Of a stretch of DNA of 33,011 bases, positions 16,480-24,415 are shown piece by piece. The notes under the pieces are model-generated. The model had not been told where the DNA came from, did not search any database, and worked only from the letters and a program-made list of their open reading frames with translations. This stretch comes from Alphaproteobacteria bacterium (GTDB taxonomy: Bacteria > Pseudomonadota > Alphaproteobacteria > JAEULF01): assembly GCA_016793965.1 (NCBI GenBank), contig JAEULF010000269.1, positions 1-33,011 of the forward strand. The letters are read 5' to 3'. Position 1 is the stretch's first letter. Every line of letters starts with the position of its first letter. Made by a program: the position numbers and the translations under genes.

Positions 16480-17274
16480 TCACGTGGCAGCGGCGCGACT
16501 TGCAGCTGGTCCGCGCGAGTGGAGCAGGCTCTCCACTTGCGCGAGCCCCAGATAGGGAACGCCGCCGAGCCGTGCAGCTAGCAGCGGCGGCAAGGGGTCG
16601 TGGGGATCGCCGAGCGACGGCAGAATCAGGTCGGCAGCCCGGAGATCCTGCCCCCGCGTCCACCGGCTCGGCGTCGCGACTGTCACGAGTCCCGCGGCCT
16701 TGGCTGCCGCAACCCCGTTCGCAGAGTCTTCGAATGCGACTGCGGCGCGCTCGTGGACCCGGAGGGTCGATAGCAGCAGCTCGTAGACGTCGGGGGCCGG
16801 CTTCTTGCGCGCGACCCAGTCGACGCAGACGATCGCCGTCACGATGCGACGCGAGTCCGGCCCGAATGCCGCCGCGACGAGCGACTGAACGTTGGCAGCA
16901 GCAGACGTCGCTGCCAGCCCGACCTTGATCCCGGCGCGCTGCGCGTCCTTTATCAAGCGCTCGACGCCCGGGCGAAGCCGTGCCGCGCTCGAGGACAGGA
17001 GCTCGCCGTAGATCCGCGTCTTCTCCCGATGCACCGACGGGACGAGTTGGCGCAGCCGGGTCTTCTCCGTCGACGTCGTGTCCAAGCGGTCGATATGCGC
17101 CGCCATGCGCTCGACGCCGCCCGACACGGCCAGCAGGTCCGCATAAAGATCCGGCGCCCATTCCCACCCCAATCCGAAAGTAAGGAACGCCTGATTGAAT
17201 GCTTGGCGATGGATTTCCTCTGTATCGACGAGCGTTCCATCTACGTCGAACAGCAGAGCGGCGACCTCAGTCAT
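16480..17274 (-). CDS. cbbY: CbbY-like HAD-family sugar-phosphate phosphatase
   Basis: 264 residues. CbbY proteins remove phosphate from xylulose 1,5-bisphosphate, a misfire inhibitor of RuBisCO. HAD motif I is FDVDGTLVDTEEIHRQAFNQ, motif II is in GLAATSAAANVQSL, motif III Lys is in ARKKPAPDVY and motif IV is VAFEDSANGVAAAKAAG; all are intact. The ATG at 17274 has a strong GGGAGGAG directly after a 5' hairpin. It is the first gene of the block cbbY-fbp-prk, with a 68-nt gap to the fbp-like gene. Confidence 0.9.
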   Translation of the reverse strand: MTEVAALLFDVDGTLVDTEEIHRQAFNQAFLTFGLGWEWAPDLYADLLAVSGGVERMAAHIDRLDTTSTEKTRLRQLVPSVHREKTRIYGELLSSSAARLRPGVERLIKDAQRAGIKVGLAATSAAANVQSLVAAAFGPDSRRIVTAIVCVDWVARKKPAPDVYELLLSTLRVHERAAVAFEDSANGVAAAKAAGLVTVATPSRWTRGQDLRAADLILPSLGDPHDPLPPLLAARLGGVPYLGLAQVESLLHSRGPAASRAAAT

Positions 17275-17762
17275 GTAATGCTCCTCCCTTTATCTCAGGT
17301 CTTTGCGCAGACCGAGATTTTTTATAAGGCCGGCGAAAGCACCGGGTCACCGACGTCAAGTCATCGCAAAACCACAGATCGCGAGCATGCCCCCCCGGAT
17401 CCCCACGCCAGGTCACTCGACAGCGGCAGCCTCGCGGAACGATGCCCCGCCGAAAGCCGGCTCTCCTCACGCAGGTCGATGCAATGGCGGGCAGCGTACG
17501 CAGCAGCGACGCCCAGCACGAGTTGCGCGGGCTCCTGCGACAGACCGGCTGTTGGCAGGGCCAATCCCGCCCATTGCCTGGGAACTCGACGCGGTGCGCG
17601 ACGCGCGCAACCATGCCCTGGCCGGGGCCGCGGCAGCGGTCCGCGCTCCCTTTGGCGCTTGCCAGGATCACCGCGACGTCTTCGCGGATGCTCATCCGCG
17701 CCCGTGGCCAGACGTTGACGTCGCGCAGTCGATCGCCTTGGCGACGCGCCGACCACATCGTC
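17275..17762. other. 488-nt spacer between bchD and the Calvin block
   Basis: No protein of recognisable family is seen in any frame. Open frames on both strands are rich in Arg, Pro and Cys and resemble random high-GC reading. The only clear element is the leader hairpin at 17292-17323. It may hold the promoter of the Calvin block; no TGT-N12-ACA palindrome was found. A decayed gene cannot be excluded. Confidence 0.5.
17292..17318 (-). promoter_or_regulatory. Hairpin in the cbbY leader, next to the ribosome site
   Basis: ATCTC (17292-17296) pairs with GAGAT (17314-17318) and GGTCT (17298-17302) with AGACC (17309-17313), with one bulged A and a TTGCGC loop. On the minus strand the hairpin ends 3 nt before GGGAGGAG and 18 nt before the cbbY ATG. 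On the plus strand it is followed by six T (17318-17323) and looks like an intrinsic terminator, but no plus-strand gene leads into it. A leader element that affects cbbY translation or mRNA stability is the simplest reading. Confidence 0.45.
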
Positions 17763-19586
17763 CTATCCGGCCGTCGGCATGCCAGCGCGCACGGCGCGCG
17801 ACAGGATGGCTGCGTCGGCCTGCGGCAGCGGCACATAGCGCGCGCCCATCGCCTCAGCGAGGCGGCGGGCGGGCGGCTGCGGCTGCGGAGCCGTGTCCAA
17901 GAGGATTGCGGCGATGCCTCCAGCTCGAACCTGTTCTGCTGCCTGCAGCGCCTCCGCCTCAGCACGCTGCCGGCCGCCGCTTCCGTCGCGCGCCACGTTT
18001 GCGCGACCGTCCGTCAGCAGCACCAAGACCGGCGTCTGTCCCCGGCGCGCGGCTGCCGCGGCGACCGCCGCAGCGGCATCGATGCCGGCCGCGAGCGGAG
18101 TACCGCCACCGCCCGGGAGGCCGGCAAGGCTTCGCTTGGCGCGCACGAGCGATCGCGTTGGCGGCAGGAGCAGGTCCGCACCGCGGCCGCGGAACGCGAC
18201 GACGCTGACCTGGTCGCGCCGCGCGTAGCAGTCGGCAAGGAGGAGTTCGACGGCCCCCTTCGCCTCCGCCAGCCGATGCAGTGCTGCCGAGCCAGAGGCG
18301 TCGACGACGAAGATCGTCGCGGATTCCGCGCGATGCTTGAACCGCCGGACACGAAAGTCCTCGGCCCGCGTCAGGACGCGGCGGGATGGAAGGCCACGCT
18401 GCGCGGCGTCGCGCTGCCGCAGCGGCTGCCAGGGAGCCGCTGCGCGCAGAGTCTCGACCAGTGCCAATCGGTTCGTCCCGCCTGGCTTGCCTGGTCGAGC
18501 TCCTGCTGGTCGGCCTCGGCGCGCTGAACGCTTCTGCGCTCCGGCGCGCCCTGCAGATGCCGCCCCCCTGCCCACCGCGCCACCCAGGCGGATCTGCGCC
18601 AGAAGTCCAGACGGGATCGATGCCTGGGCGGCAGCGAGGACAATGTCTCCGAGCGACTTGTCGGGCATGCCGGCGCTGCCCTCGGTTGATTCGGCATGGC
18701 CCTCGGACGGCGATGCCGGATCCGCATCGTCGGCCGGCGTTTCGTCAGTCGGACGGCCGTCAGCCTGCGGGCCAGCGGCCGGCACCGTCGTTGCGCGCGG
18801 CGCCAGGACGAGGCGGGCAGCTGTCGCCGCGTCCTCGGCCGCGACCATGCGGCGGCCATCGAGCGCCGCCGCGGCGCGCGCGACGCATAGCGCAAGGAGC
18901 GGCGCCCGTAGCGAAGCGACGCCCAGCACGGCTGCCGCCGCGCAAAGCGCCTCGACCACCGACTCAGAGGCGTCGATCTCGGGCAGCAGCAGTCGCGCCG
19001 CGTCGATGTCGGCGCGCACAAGCGACACGCCCGCAGCCGCGGCGACGCCGACCGGCGTCAGGTCGACGCGCAAGGCAAGCCGCTCGAGAAGCACCTCCGG
19101 AGGATGCTCGTCGGGCGCAAGTCCTTCGTCGAGGGCGACGACCCCGAAGCTCACCGTCTGGCGCAGCGACAGGCCTTCGCGCTCGACCGACACCGTGCCG
19201 GCATCGAGCGCTGCACTGAGCATCCCGGCTGCCGCCGGGGCAAGTCGCTCTGCCATGCCGACGAGGAGCAGGCCGCCGTTCGCCTCGGCAATCAGCCCGC
19301 GCTCGGCGACCGGCCGGCCGGCGCGAAGGGTTGCCGCCAGGTCCAGGCTACCGAGGAGGCGGGCATCGGAGACGTGTGCCGGGACCCGACGCAGGGGCAT
19401 CGCCTCCGGCACCAAAGACCGCAGTAGGTCGAGCCATCGGTCGCGCACTGGTCCAGCCCCGGCGCGGAGCACGACGCCGCCGCATCCCCTCGGGTCGACA
19501 GCGACCAACGCGGCCGCGCGCACGGCATCGTTCCATGCGGAGGACGCCACGCTACCGTCGGCGCCACCAGTCTCCGGGACGATCAT
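17763..19586 (-). CDS. bchD: Magnesium chelatase subunit D
   Basis: 607 residues. BchD forms with BchI the AAA+ platform that drives insertion of Mg2+ into protoporphyrin IX by BchH. The N-terminal half (to about residue 250) is a degenerate AAA+ module. A low-complexity acidic and Pro-rich linker (about 265-310) follows. The C-terminal von Willebrand A domain has an intact MIDAS: VVDASGSAALHRLAEAKGAV, the Thr in PGGGGTPLAAGID, and LLTDGRANV. The start ATG overlaps the bchI stop as ATGA. Unlike the common order, bchO does not follow directly. Confidence 0.95.
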   Translation of the reverse strand: MIVPETGGADGSVASSAWNDAVRAAALVAVDPRGCGGVVLRAGAGPVRDRWLDLLRSLVPEAMPLRRVPAHVSDARLLGSLDLAATLRAGRPVAERGLIAEANGGLLLVGMAERLAPAAAGMLSAALDAGTVSVEREGLSLRQTVSFGVVALDEGLAPDEHPPEVLLERLALRVDLTPVGVAAAAGVSLVRADIDAARLLLPEIDASESVVEALCAAAAVLGVASLRAPLLALCVARAAAALDGRRMVAAEDAATAARLVLAPRATTVPAAGPQADGRPTDETPADDADPASPSEGHAESTEGSAGMPDKSLGDIVLAAAQASIPSGLLAQIRLGGAVGRGAASAGRAGAQKRSARRGRPAGARPGKPGGTNRLALVETLRAAAPWQPLRQRDAAQRGLPSRRVLTRAEDFRVRRFKHRAESATIFVVDASGSAALHRLAEAKGAVELLLADCYARRDQVSVVAFRGRGADLLLPPTRSLVRAKRSLAGLPGGGGTPLAAGIDAAAAVAAAAARRGQTPVLVLLTDGRANVARDGSGGRQRAEAEALQAAEQVRAGGIAAILLDTAPQPQPPARRLAEAMGARYVPLPQADAAILSRAVRAGMPTAG

Positions 19587-20629
19587 GCGCCATCTCCCGG
19601 CCCGAACAGCTCGTCGACCGCGCGCTGGACGCGGATAGTCGAGCCAGCCTCGTCGAGAGGACTGCGACGCAACCTGTGCCGGAGCGCCAAAGCAGCAACG
19701 CGGCGCAGCTGCGCATCGCCGACGCTAGCCGCGCCATCGAGGCTGGCGGCAGCCCGTGCGGCACGCATGAGGGTCAGTTCTCCGCGCAGCCCGTCGGTGC
19801 CAAGGGCCACGCAAAGCCGTGCTGCGCGCTCCAGCGAGGTTTCAGGCACGCGCACGGTGCCGAGTCGGCTGCGCGCTGCCACTATCCTTCGACGCAGTTG
19901 CGCCTCGGATTTCTTCCAGCCGGCGCCGAAAGCAACGGGGTCGCGCTCGAACGAGTCGCGCCGACGCACGACCTCGACGCGACTTGCGATGTCCTGCGGG
20001 GTCTCGACCTCGACCGACAGGCCGAACCTGTCGAGGAGTTGTGGCCGCAGGTCGCCTTCCTCCGGATTGCCGCTGCCGACCAGAACGAAGCGCGCGGGAT
20101 GCCGGACGCTCAGACCCTCGCGCTCCACGACGTTCTCGCCCGAGGCTGCAACATCGAGCAGCAAGTCGACCAGATGGTCCTCCAGCAGGTTGACCTCGTC
20201 GATGTACAGGAAGCCACGATGGGCACGCGCCAGCAGCCCCGGCTCGAAGGATTTCACGCCGTGCGACAGCGCGCGCTCCAGGTCGAGCGCGCCGACCACG
20301 CGGTCCTCGGTCGCGCCGAGCGGGAGATCGACGACCGGCACAGGTGCCATTCGGGACTTGGGAGGACCTGACGCCGGACGTGCTGCACAACCCACGGCGC
20401 AGAGCGCACGATCGACCGAAGGATCGCAGCCATAGGCGCAGCCAGCGACCACCCTCATCTGCGGCAAAAGCGCGGCCAGGGCGCGAACGGCGGTCGATTT
20501 CCCGGTGCCGCGGTCGCCCAAGACCAGGACGCCGCCGACCGTCGGGTCAACGGCGGCGATGAGCAAGGCAAGCTTCATCTCCTCCTGGCCGACAATCGCA
20601 GCGAACGGGTAAGCGGGCCGGGGGCTCAC
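19583..20629 (-). CDS. bchI: Magnesium chelatase subunit I
   Basis: 348 residues, the AAA+ ATPase of Mg-chelatase. YPFAAIVGQEEMKLALL opens the domain. Walker A is GDRGTGKSTAVRALA, Walker B is GFLYIDEVNLLEDH, and the arginine region is LRPQLLDRFGLSVEVE. The frame can begin at TTG 20641, but GTG 20629 is preferred because GGAG lies about 7 nt before it. It is divergent from ppsR across a control region with four PpsR palindromes, and TTGACA (minus strand, 20693-20688) is a likely -35 inside one of them. Confidence 0.95.
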   Translation of the reverse strand: MSPRPAYPFAAIVGQEEMKLALLIAAVDPTVGGVLVLGDRGTGKSTAVRALAALLPQMRVVAGCAYGCDPSVDRALCAVGCAARPASGPPKSRMAPVPVVDLPLGATEDRVVGALDLERALSHGVKSFEPGLLARAHRGFLYIDEVNLLEDHLVDLLLDVAASGENVVEREGLSVRHPARFVLVGSGNPEEGDLRPQLLDRFGLSVEVETPQDIASRVEVVRRRDSFERDPVAFGAGWKKSEAQLRRRIVAARSRLGTVRVPETSLERAARLCVALGTDGLRGELTLMRAARAAASLDGAASVGDAQLRRVAALALRHRLRRSPLDEAGSTIRVQRAVDELFGPGDGA

Positions 20630-20644
20630 GGGGCGCTCCAAGAC

Positions 20645-20662
20645 TGTCCGGTGGAATGCACA
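20645..20662. promoter_or_regulatory. PpsR/CrtJ operator a (bchI side)
   Basis: TGTCCGGTGGAATGCACA fits TGT-N12-ACA. It lies 16 bp before the bchI GTG, so it is probably in the leader or at the start of transcription. It pairs with operator b, 25 bp away. Confidence 0.65.
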
Positions 20663-20687
20663 GTAAGGATCACCGGCCGATCCGAAA

Positions 20688-20705
20688 TGTCAATTCCGCC
20701 TGACA
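20688..20705. promoter_or_regulatory. PpsR/CrtJ operator b (bchI side)
   Basis: TGTCAATTCCGCCTGACA is a full TGTC-N10-GACA palindrome. Its left half is the reverse complement of TTGACA, the best -35 candidate for bchI. The centre is 43 bp from that of operator a. Confidence 0.82.
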
Positions 20706-20768
20706 GCACCTCTACGCGGTCTTGCAGGAAGCAGCCTGAACTCAGCCGACGGCCTTGGAAAACGAACA

Positions 20769-20786
20769 TGTTTCGCAAATTTCACA
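20769..20786. promoter_or_regulatory. PpsR/CrtJ operator c (ppsR side)
   Basis: TGTTTCGCAAATTTCACA fits TGT-N12-ACA but lacks the flanking C and G of the extended consensus. It lies 75 bp before the chosen ppsR start and 25 bp from operator d. Confidence 0.6.
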
Positions 20787-20811
20787 CACCGCGCTGCGAA
20801 AAATGGTAGAC

Positions 20812-20829
20812 TGTCAATCAATGTATACA
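20812..20829. promoter_or_regulatory. PpsR/CrtJ operator d (ppsR side)
   Basis: TGTCAATCAATGTATACA fits TGT-N12-ACA with the preferred TGTC half. It lies 31 bp before the chosen ppsR start, a position suited to autorepression. The centre is 43 bp from operator c, the same spacing as in pair a/b. Confidence 0.7.
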
Positions 20830-20860
20830 GGCCCAAATGCGAAGCAGTAAGAAGGCCAAT

Positions 20861-22222
20861 ATGCCAACTCTTAGTATCGCTCAGCCGGACATCACCCTCC
20901 GCTTGGACCTCAACGGGGTGATCCGCGAAGCTTCGTTCTCCGACATCTTCCGCGAAAGCAGCGCCGAGGCGTGGCTGGGCCGAGCCTGGATCGACACCGT
21001 CAACCAGTCCGGTAGCGACCGGGTCAAGCGGATGGTCGATGACGCGCTGACGAAAGGCGTGTCAGCCTTCCAGCAGGTCACGCAGCGATTCCCCAGCGGC
21101 ATCGAGATCCCGATCGAGTACACGGCAGTTCGCCTCGGCGGCAACGATGGGATCTTGGCAGTGGGCAAGAACCTGCAGGCGGTCGCGGAGCTGCAGACCA
21201 GGCTCATCGCGGCGCAGCAGGCCATGGAGCGCGACTATTGGAAGCAGCGCGAGATCGAGACGCGCTATCGCCTCTTGTTCGACGCGTCGAACGAGGCAGT
21301 ACTGCTGATCACGACGGCGTCGCTCGATATCGTCGAAGCGAACCCGGCAGCTATCAGAGCGCTCGGCGTCAATCCGGTCGGACGGGAGTTCCTCCTCGAA
21401 CTTCCGCTCCAAGAGCGCGAGACGTTCCAATCCATGCTGCAGCGCGTGCGCGAGCACGGCAAGGCGCCGGGCGTGCTCCTGCACCTCGGACGCAACCGCG
21501 ATCCATGGATCATCCGCGCATCGCTCATGCCGGCGGAATCTCGATCGATGTACATGTTGCGCTGTGCCCCGGTGGCGACGACGCAGCCGACCGGGGGGCG
21601 GTTGGAGCGCGTCGACCTGGAGTCGCTTGTCGACCGCATGCCTGACGGCCTCGTCGTTTTTGACCGCGACGGCGCGATCGTCTACGGCAACCGCGCCTTC
21701 CTCGAGCTGATCCAGGTCGGCAGCGAGCGCACGATCGTCGGCGAGCAACTCGCGCGCTGGCTCGGCCGCCCCGGCGCCGACGTGGATCTGCTCGCGTCCC
21801 AGCTGCAGCGCAACGGCAGCGTCCGCCGTTTCACCACCGTGATCAACGGCGAGTTCGGCGCGCAAACAGACGTGGAGATCTCCGCAGTCGCGGGCACGGA
21901 CAACGAGAGGCACTACGCTGCGGCCATCCTGCGCGGCATCGTGCAGAGGCTGCCGCAAGCGAGCCCGGAAGCCAACGAGCAACTCAGCGACATGCTGCGC
22001 GCCCTCGTCACCCGTGTCGGCAAGTCCTCGCTGCAGTCTCTGGTCAAGGAGACGGTCGGCGTCGTCGAGCGTCACTACATCGAGTCGGCGCTCAAGCTCA
22101 CCGCCGGCAATCGGACGGCAGCATCCGAGATCCTAGGGCTCAGCCGTCAGAGCCTCTATTCGAAGCTGGCGCGCTACGGTCTCGACGCTAGCGCCTCGGC
22201 CCAGAGCGAGTCGCAGTATTGA
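20861..22222 (+). CDS. ppsR: Photosynthesis gene repressor PpsR/CrtJ
   Basis: 453 residues. PpsR represses bch, crt and antenna genes under oxygen or, in some species, until a phytochrome relieves it. An N-terminal PAS-like domain (about 1-115) is joined by a Gln-rich helix (LQTRLIAAQQAMERDYWKQR) to two further PAS domains (about 135-235 and 245-370). A Fis-type helix-turn-helix (GNRTAASEILGLSRQSLYSK) forms the C-terminus. The ATG at 20861 has AAGAAGG 5 nt upstream; an ATG at 20837 has no such site. Only one Cys (235) is present, and none in the DNA-binding domain, so the intramolecular disulphide of the Rhodobacter protein cannot form. bphP follows after 18 nt. Confidence 0.95.
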   Translation: MPTLSIAQPDITLRLDLNGVIREASFSDIFRESSAEAWLGRAWIDTVNQSGSDRVKRMVDDALTKGVSAFQQVTQRFPSGIEIPIEYTAVRLGGNDGILAVGKNLQAVAELQTRLIAAQQAMERDYWKQREIETRYRLLFDASNEAVLLITTASLDIVEANPAAIRALGVNPVGREFLLELPLQERETFQSMLQRVREHGKAPGVLLHLGRNRDPWIIRASLMPAESRSMYMLRCAPVATTQPTGGRLERVDLESLVDRMPDGLVVFDRDGAIVYGNRAFLELIQVGSERTIVGEQLARWLGRPGADVDLLASQLQRNGSVRRFTTVINGEFGAQTDVEISAVAGTDNERHYAAAILRGIVQRLPQASPEANEQLSDMLRALVTRVGKSSLQSLVKETVGVVERHYIESALKLTAGNRTAASEILGLSRQSLYSKLARYGLDASASAQSESQY

Positions 22223-22240
22223 ACATGGAGGTGCCGGCGC

Positions 22241-24415
22241 GTGGCGTCCAAGGAACTGGCGACAACGGCCTTCGGCAGGGCTGACCTCTCGAACTGCGAG
22301 CGAGAGCAGATCCATCTGGCGGGATCAATCCAGCCGCATGGCGCCTTGCTCGTCGTCAGGGAGCCTGACCTCGTCGTCATCCAAGCCAGCGCCAACGCCA
22401 GTACGTACCTCGGCATCGGCGCCCCGCTGATCGGAAGGGCCCTCAGCGAGATCGACGGCGACCTGGCGGCGAGCGTGAGGCCTTACCTGGACGACCTGCT
22501 GTGGACCATTCCTGCCGCGGTGCGCTGCCACGTCGGCAGCTGCGCTGCGCGCTTCGATGGCCTCTTGCACAGACCTCCTCAGGGCGGGCTCATCATCGAG
22601 CTAGAGCGCGCCGGGCCGCCGGTCGACCTGTCCGGCAGCGTTGAGAAGGCGCTGCACGCGATCGTCGCCTGCTCGTCGCTGCGCATGCTCTGCGACGAGT
22701 CGGCCCGACGCTTCAAGGACATCACCGGTTACGACCGGGTGATGATCTACCGCTTCGACGAGCAAGGCCACGGCGAGGTCTACTCCGAGGTCCGCAATCC
22801 TTCCTTGGAGTCCTATCTCGGCAACCGCTACCCGGATTCCGATATCCCTCAGATCGCGCGCCGGCTTTACGAGCGCAACCGCGTCCGCCTGCTCGTGGAT
22901 GTGGGCTATGCGCCTGTGCAGCTCGCGCCGAGGCTGTCGCCGGTCACCGGGCAGGAGCTCGACATGTCGCTCTGCTTCCTGCGCAGCATGTCGCCGATTC
23001 ACATACAGTACCTCAAGAACATGGGCGTCGCCGCGACGCTCGTCGCTTCCCTCGTCGTCGGCGGCAAGCTCTGGGGGCTCGTCGCGTGCCACCACTACTC
23101 GCCCCGCGTCGTGCACTATGAGGTCCGCGCGGCATGCGAGGTTCTCGCAGAGACGATCGCCGCGCGCATCGCGGCCCTCGAGAGCTTCGTCCGCGCCCAA
23201 GCGGAGATCTCGGTGCGGCGACTCGAGCAGCGCATGATCGAGGCGATCTCGCGCGACGGCGACTGGCGAAATGCGCTGTTCGATAACTCGCAGTCGCTGC
23301 TGCAGCCGCTCGACGCCACGGGAGCGGCGCTGCTGTTCGAGGGCCAAGTGCTGACCGCCGGCGAAGTGCCAAGCACGCCGCAGCTGCGAGCGGTCGGCGC
23401 GTGGCTCGATCTCCAGCCGCGCGCCCCCATCTTCGTCACCGCCTCGCTCAGCCTGGACGAGACCAATTTCGCGGATCTCAAGGCCGTCGCCAGCGGCCTG
23501 CTCGCCACGCCGGTGTCGGAATCCCAGGGCGAGTATCTCATCTGGTTCCGCCCAGAGCGGATCCGGACGGTGACCTGGGCCGGCGACCCGACCAAGCCGG
23601 TGGTCATCGGCGACAACCCGAGCGACCTCTCGCCCCGTCGGTCCTTCGCGCAATGGCATCAGCGCGTCGAGGGAACGTCCGACCCGTGGACCCAGTCGGA
23701 CCTATCGGCCGCGCGCTTGATCGGCAGCACGGTGACGGACGTCATCCTCCAGTTCCGGGCCGTCCGGCTGCTTATCGCCCAGGACCAGCTGGAGCAGGTG
23801 ACGCGGCAGGTGCGCGTGGCGCAGCTGCCTGTGGCGATCGCCGATTCCGGCGGCAGGATCCTGCTGGCAAACGACGCGCTCCGCCGGTTGCTGCCGGCGG
23901 CACGCCCGCCCCTCGAGCGCGTCGAGCAGCTCGCAACGTACTTCGTCGAGCACGCCGAGATAGGCGAGCGCTTGCGCGAGCTTCTCAATCACTGGCGGAC
24001 CTGGCGCGGCGAGGCCCATCTTGCGCCGACCAGCAGCGGCGCGCAGCCGCTGCTGGTGCGCTTCGACCCCGTGTTCTCCTCACCCGACCGCGTTCAAGGC
24101 TTCGTCCTGCTGTTCACCGACGTGACCGAGCAGAAGGCCGCAGACGCTGCCCGGCGACGCTTCCAGGAGGGGATCATCGAGCGTCATCGCGTGAAGCCCA
24201 CGCACCTCAATTCCAGGGCCGACCTCGTCTACCGCAACCTGCTGGCGACGCTGATGGAGAACGCGCAGCTCGCAGCGCTCGAGATCACCGACGGGGTCGA
24301 CATGGCGCGCATGCAGGAACTGCTGGAGAGCCTGCGCATCTCCGTGGCCCGTTCGGCTGAGGTGCTGGAGCGCCTCGTGTCCCATGCGTCGCGGGATGCC
24401 GAAGACAAGCCCTAG
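22241..24415 (+). CDS. bphP: Bacteriophytochrome without histidine kinase domain
   Basis: 724 residues. A red/far-red photoreceptor that binds biliverdin through Cys19 (NCEREQIHLAGSIQPHG). PAS (about 15-130), GAF (140-310) with DIP at 201-203 and His254 (SPIHIQYL), and PHY (320-510) with tongue motif PRRSF at 465-469 are all intact. A further PAS (about 525-640) and a short helical C-terminus follow, with no H-box or ATPase domain. The same plan occurs in BphP1 of Rhodopseudomonas palustris and BphP of Bradyrhizobium ORS278, which antagonise PpsR directly. The start is GTG 22241, with GGAGG at 22227-22231. Its stop shares CTAG with the heme oxygenase gene. Confidence 0.94.
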   Translation: MASKELATTAFGRADLSNCEREQIHLAGSIQPHGALLVVREPDLVVIQASANASTYLGIGAPLIGRALSEIDGDLAASVRPYLDDLLWTIPAAVRCHVGSCAARFDGLLHRPPQGGLIIELERAGPPVDLSGSVEKALHAIVACSSLRMLCDESARRFKDITGYDRVMIYRFDEQGHGEVYSEVRNPSLESYLGNRYPDSDIPQIARRLYERNRVRLLVDVGYAPVQLAPRLSPVTGQELDMSLCFLRSMSPIHIQYLKNMGVAATLVASLVVGGKLWGLVACHHYSPRVVHYEVRAACEVLAETIAARIAALESFVRAQAEISVRRLEQRMIEAISRDGDWRNALFDNSQSLLQPLDATGAALLFEGQVLTAGEVPSTPQLRAVGAWLDLQPRAPIFVTASLSLDETNFADLKAVASGLLATPVSESQGEYLIWFRPERIRTVTWAGDPTKPVVIGDNPSDLSPRRSFAQWHQRVEGTSDPWTQSDLSAARLIGSTVTDVILQFRAVRLLIAQDQLEQVTRQVRVAQLPVAIADSGGRILLANDALRRLLPAARPPLERVEQLATYFVEHAEIGERLRELLNHWRTWRGEAHLAPTSSGAQPLLVRFDPVFSSPDRVQGFVLLFTDVTEQKAADAARRRFQEGIIERHRVKPTHLNSRADLVYRNLLATLMENAQLAALEITDGVDMARMQELLESLRISVARSAEVLERLVSHASRDAEDKP

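Noticed and set aside
17361-17756. A minus-strand open frame of 131 codons in the bchD-cbbY gap
   Set aside because: No family resemblance and no ribosome site; composition is Arg-rich like random high-GC sequence. Kept only as part of the spacer description.
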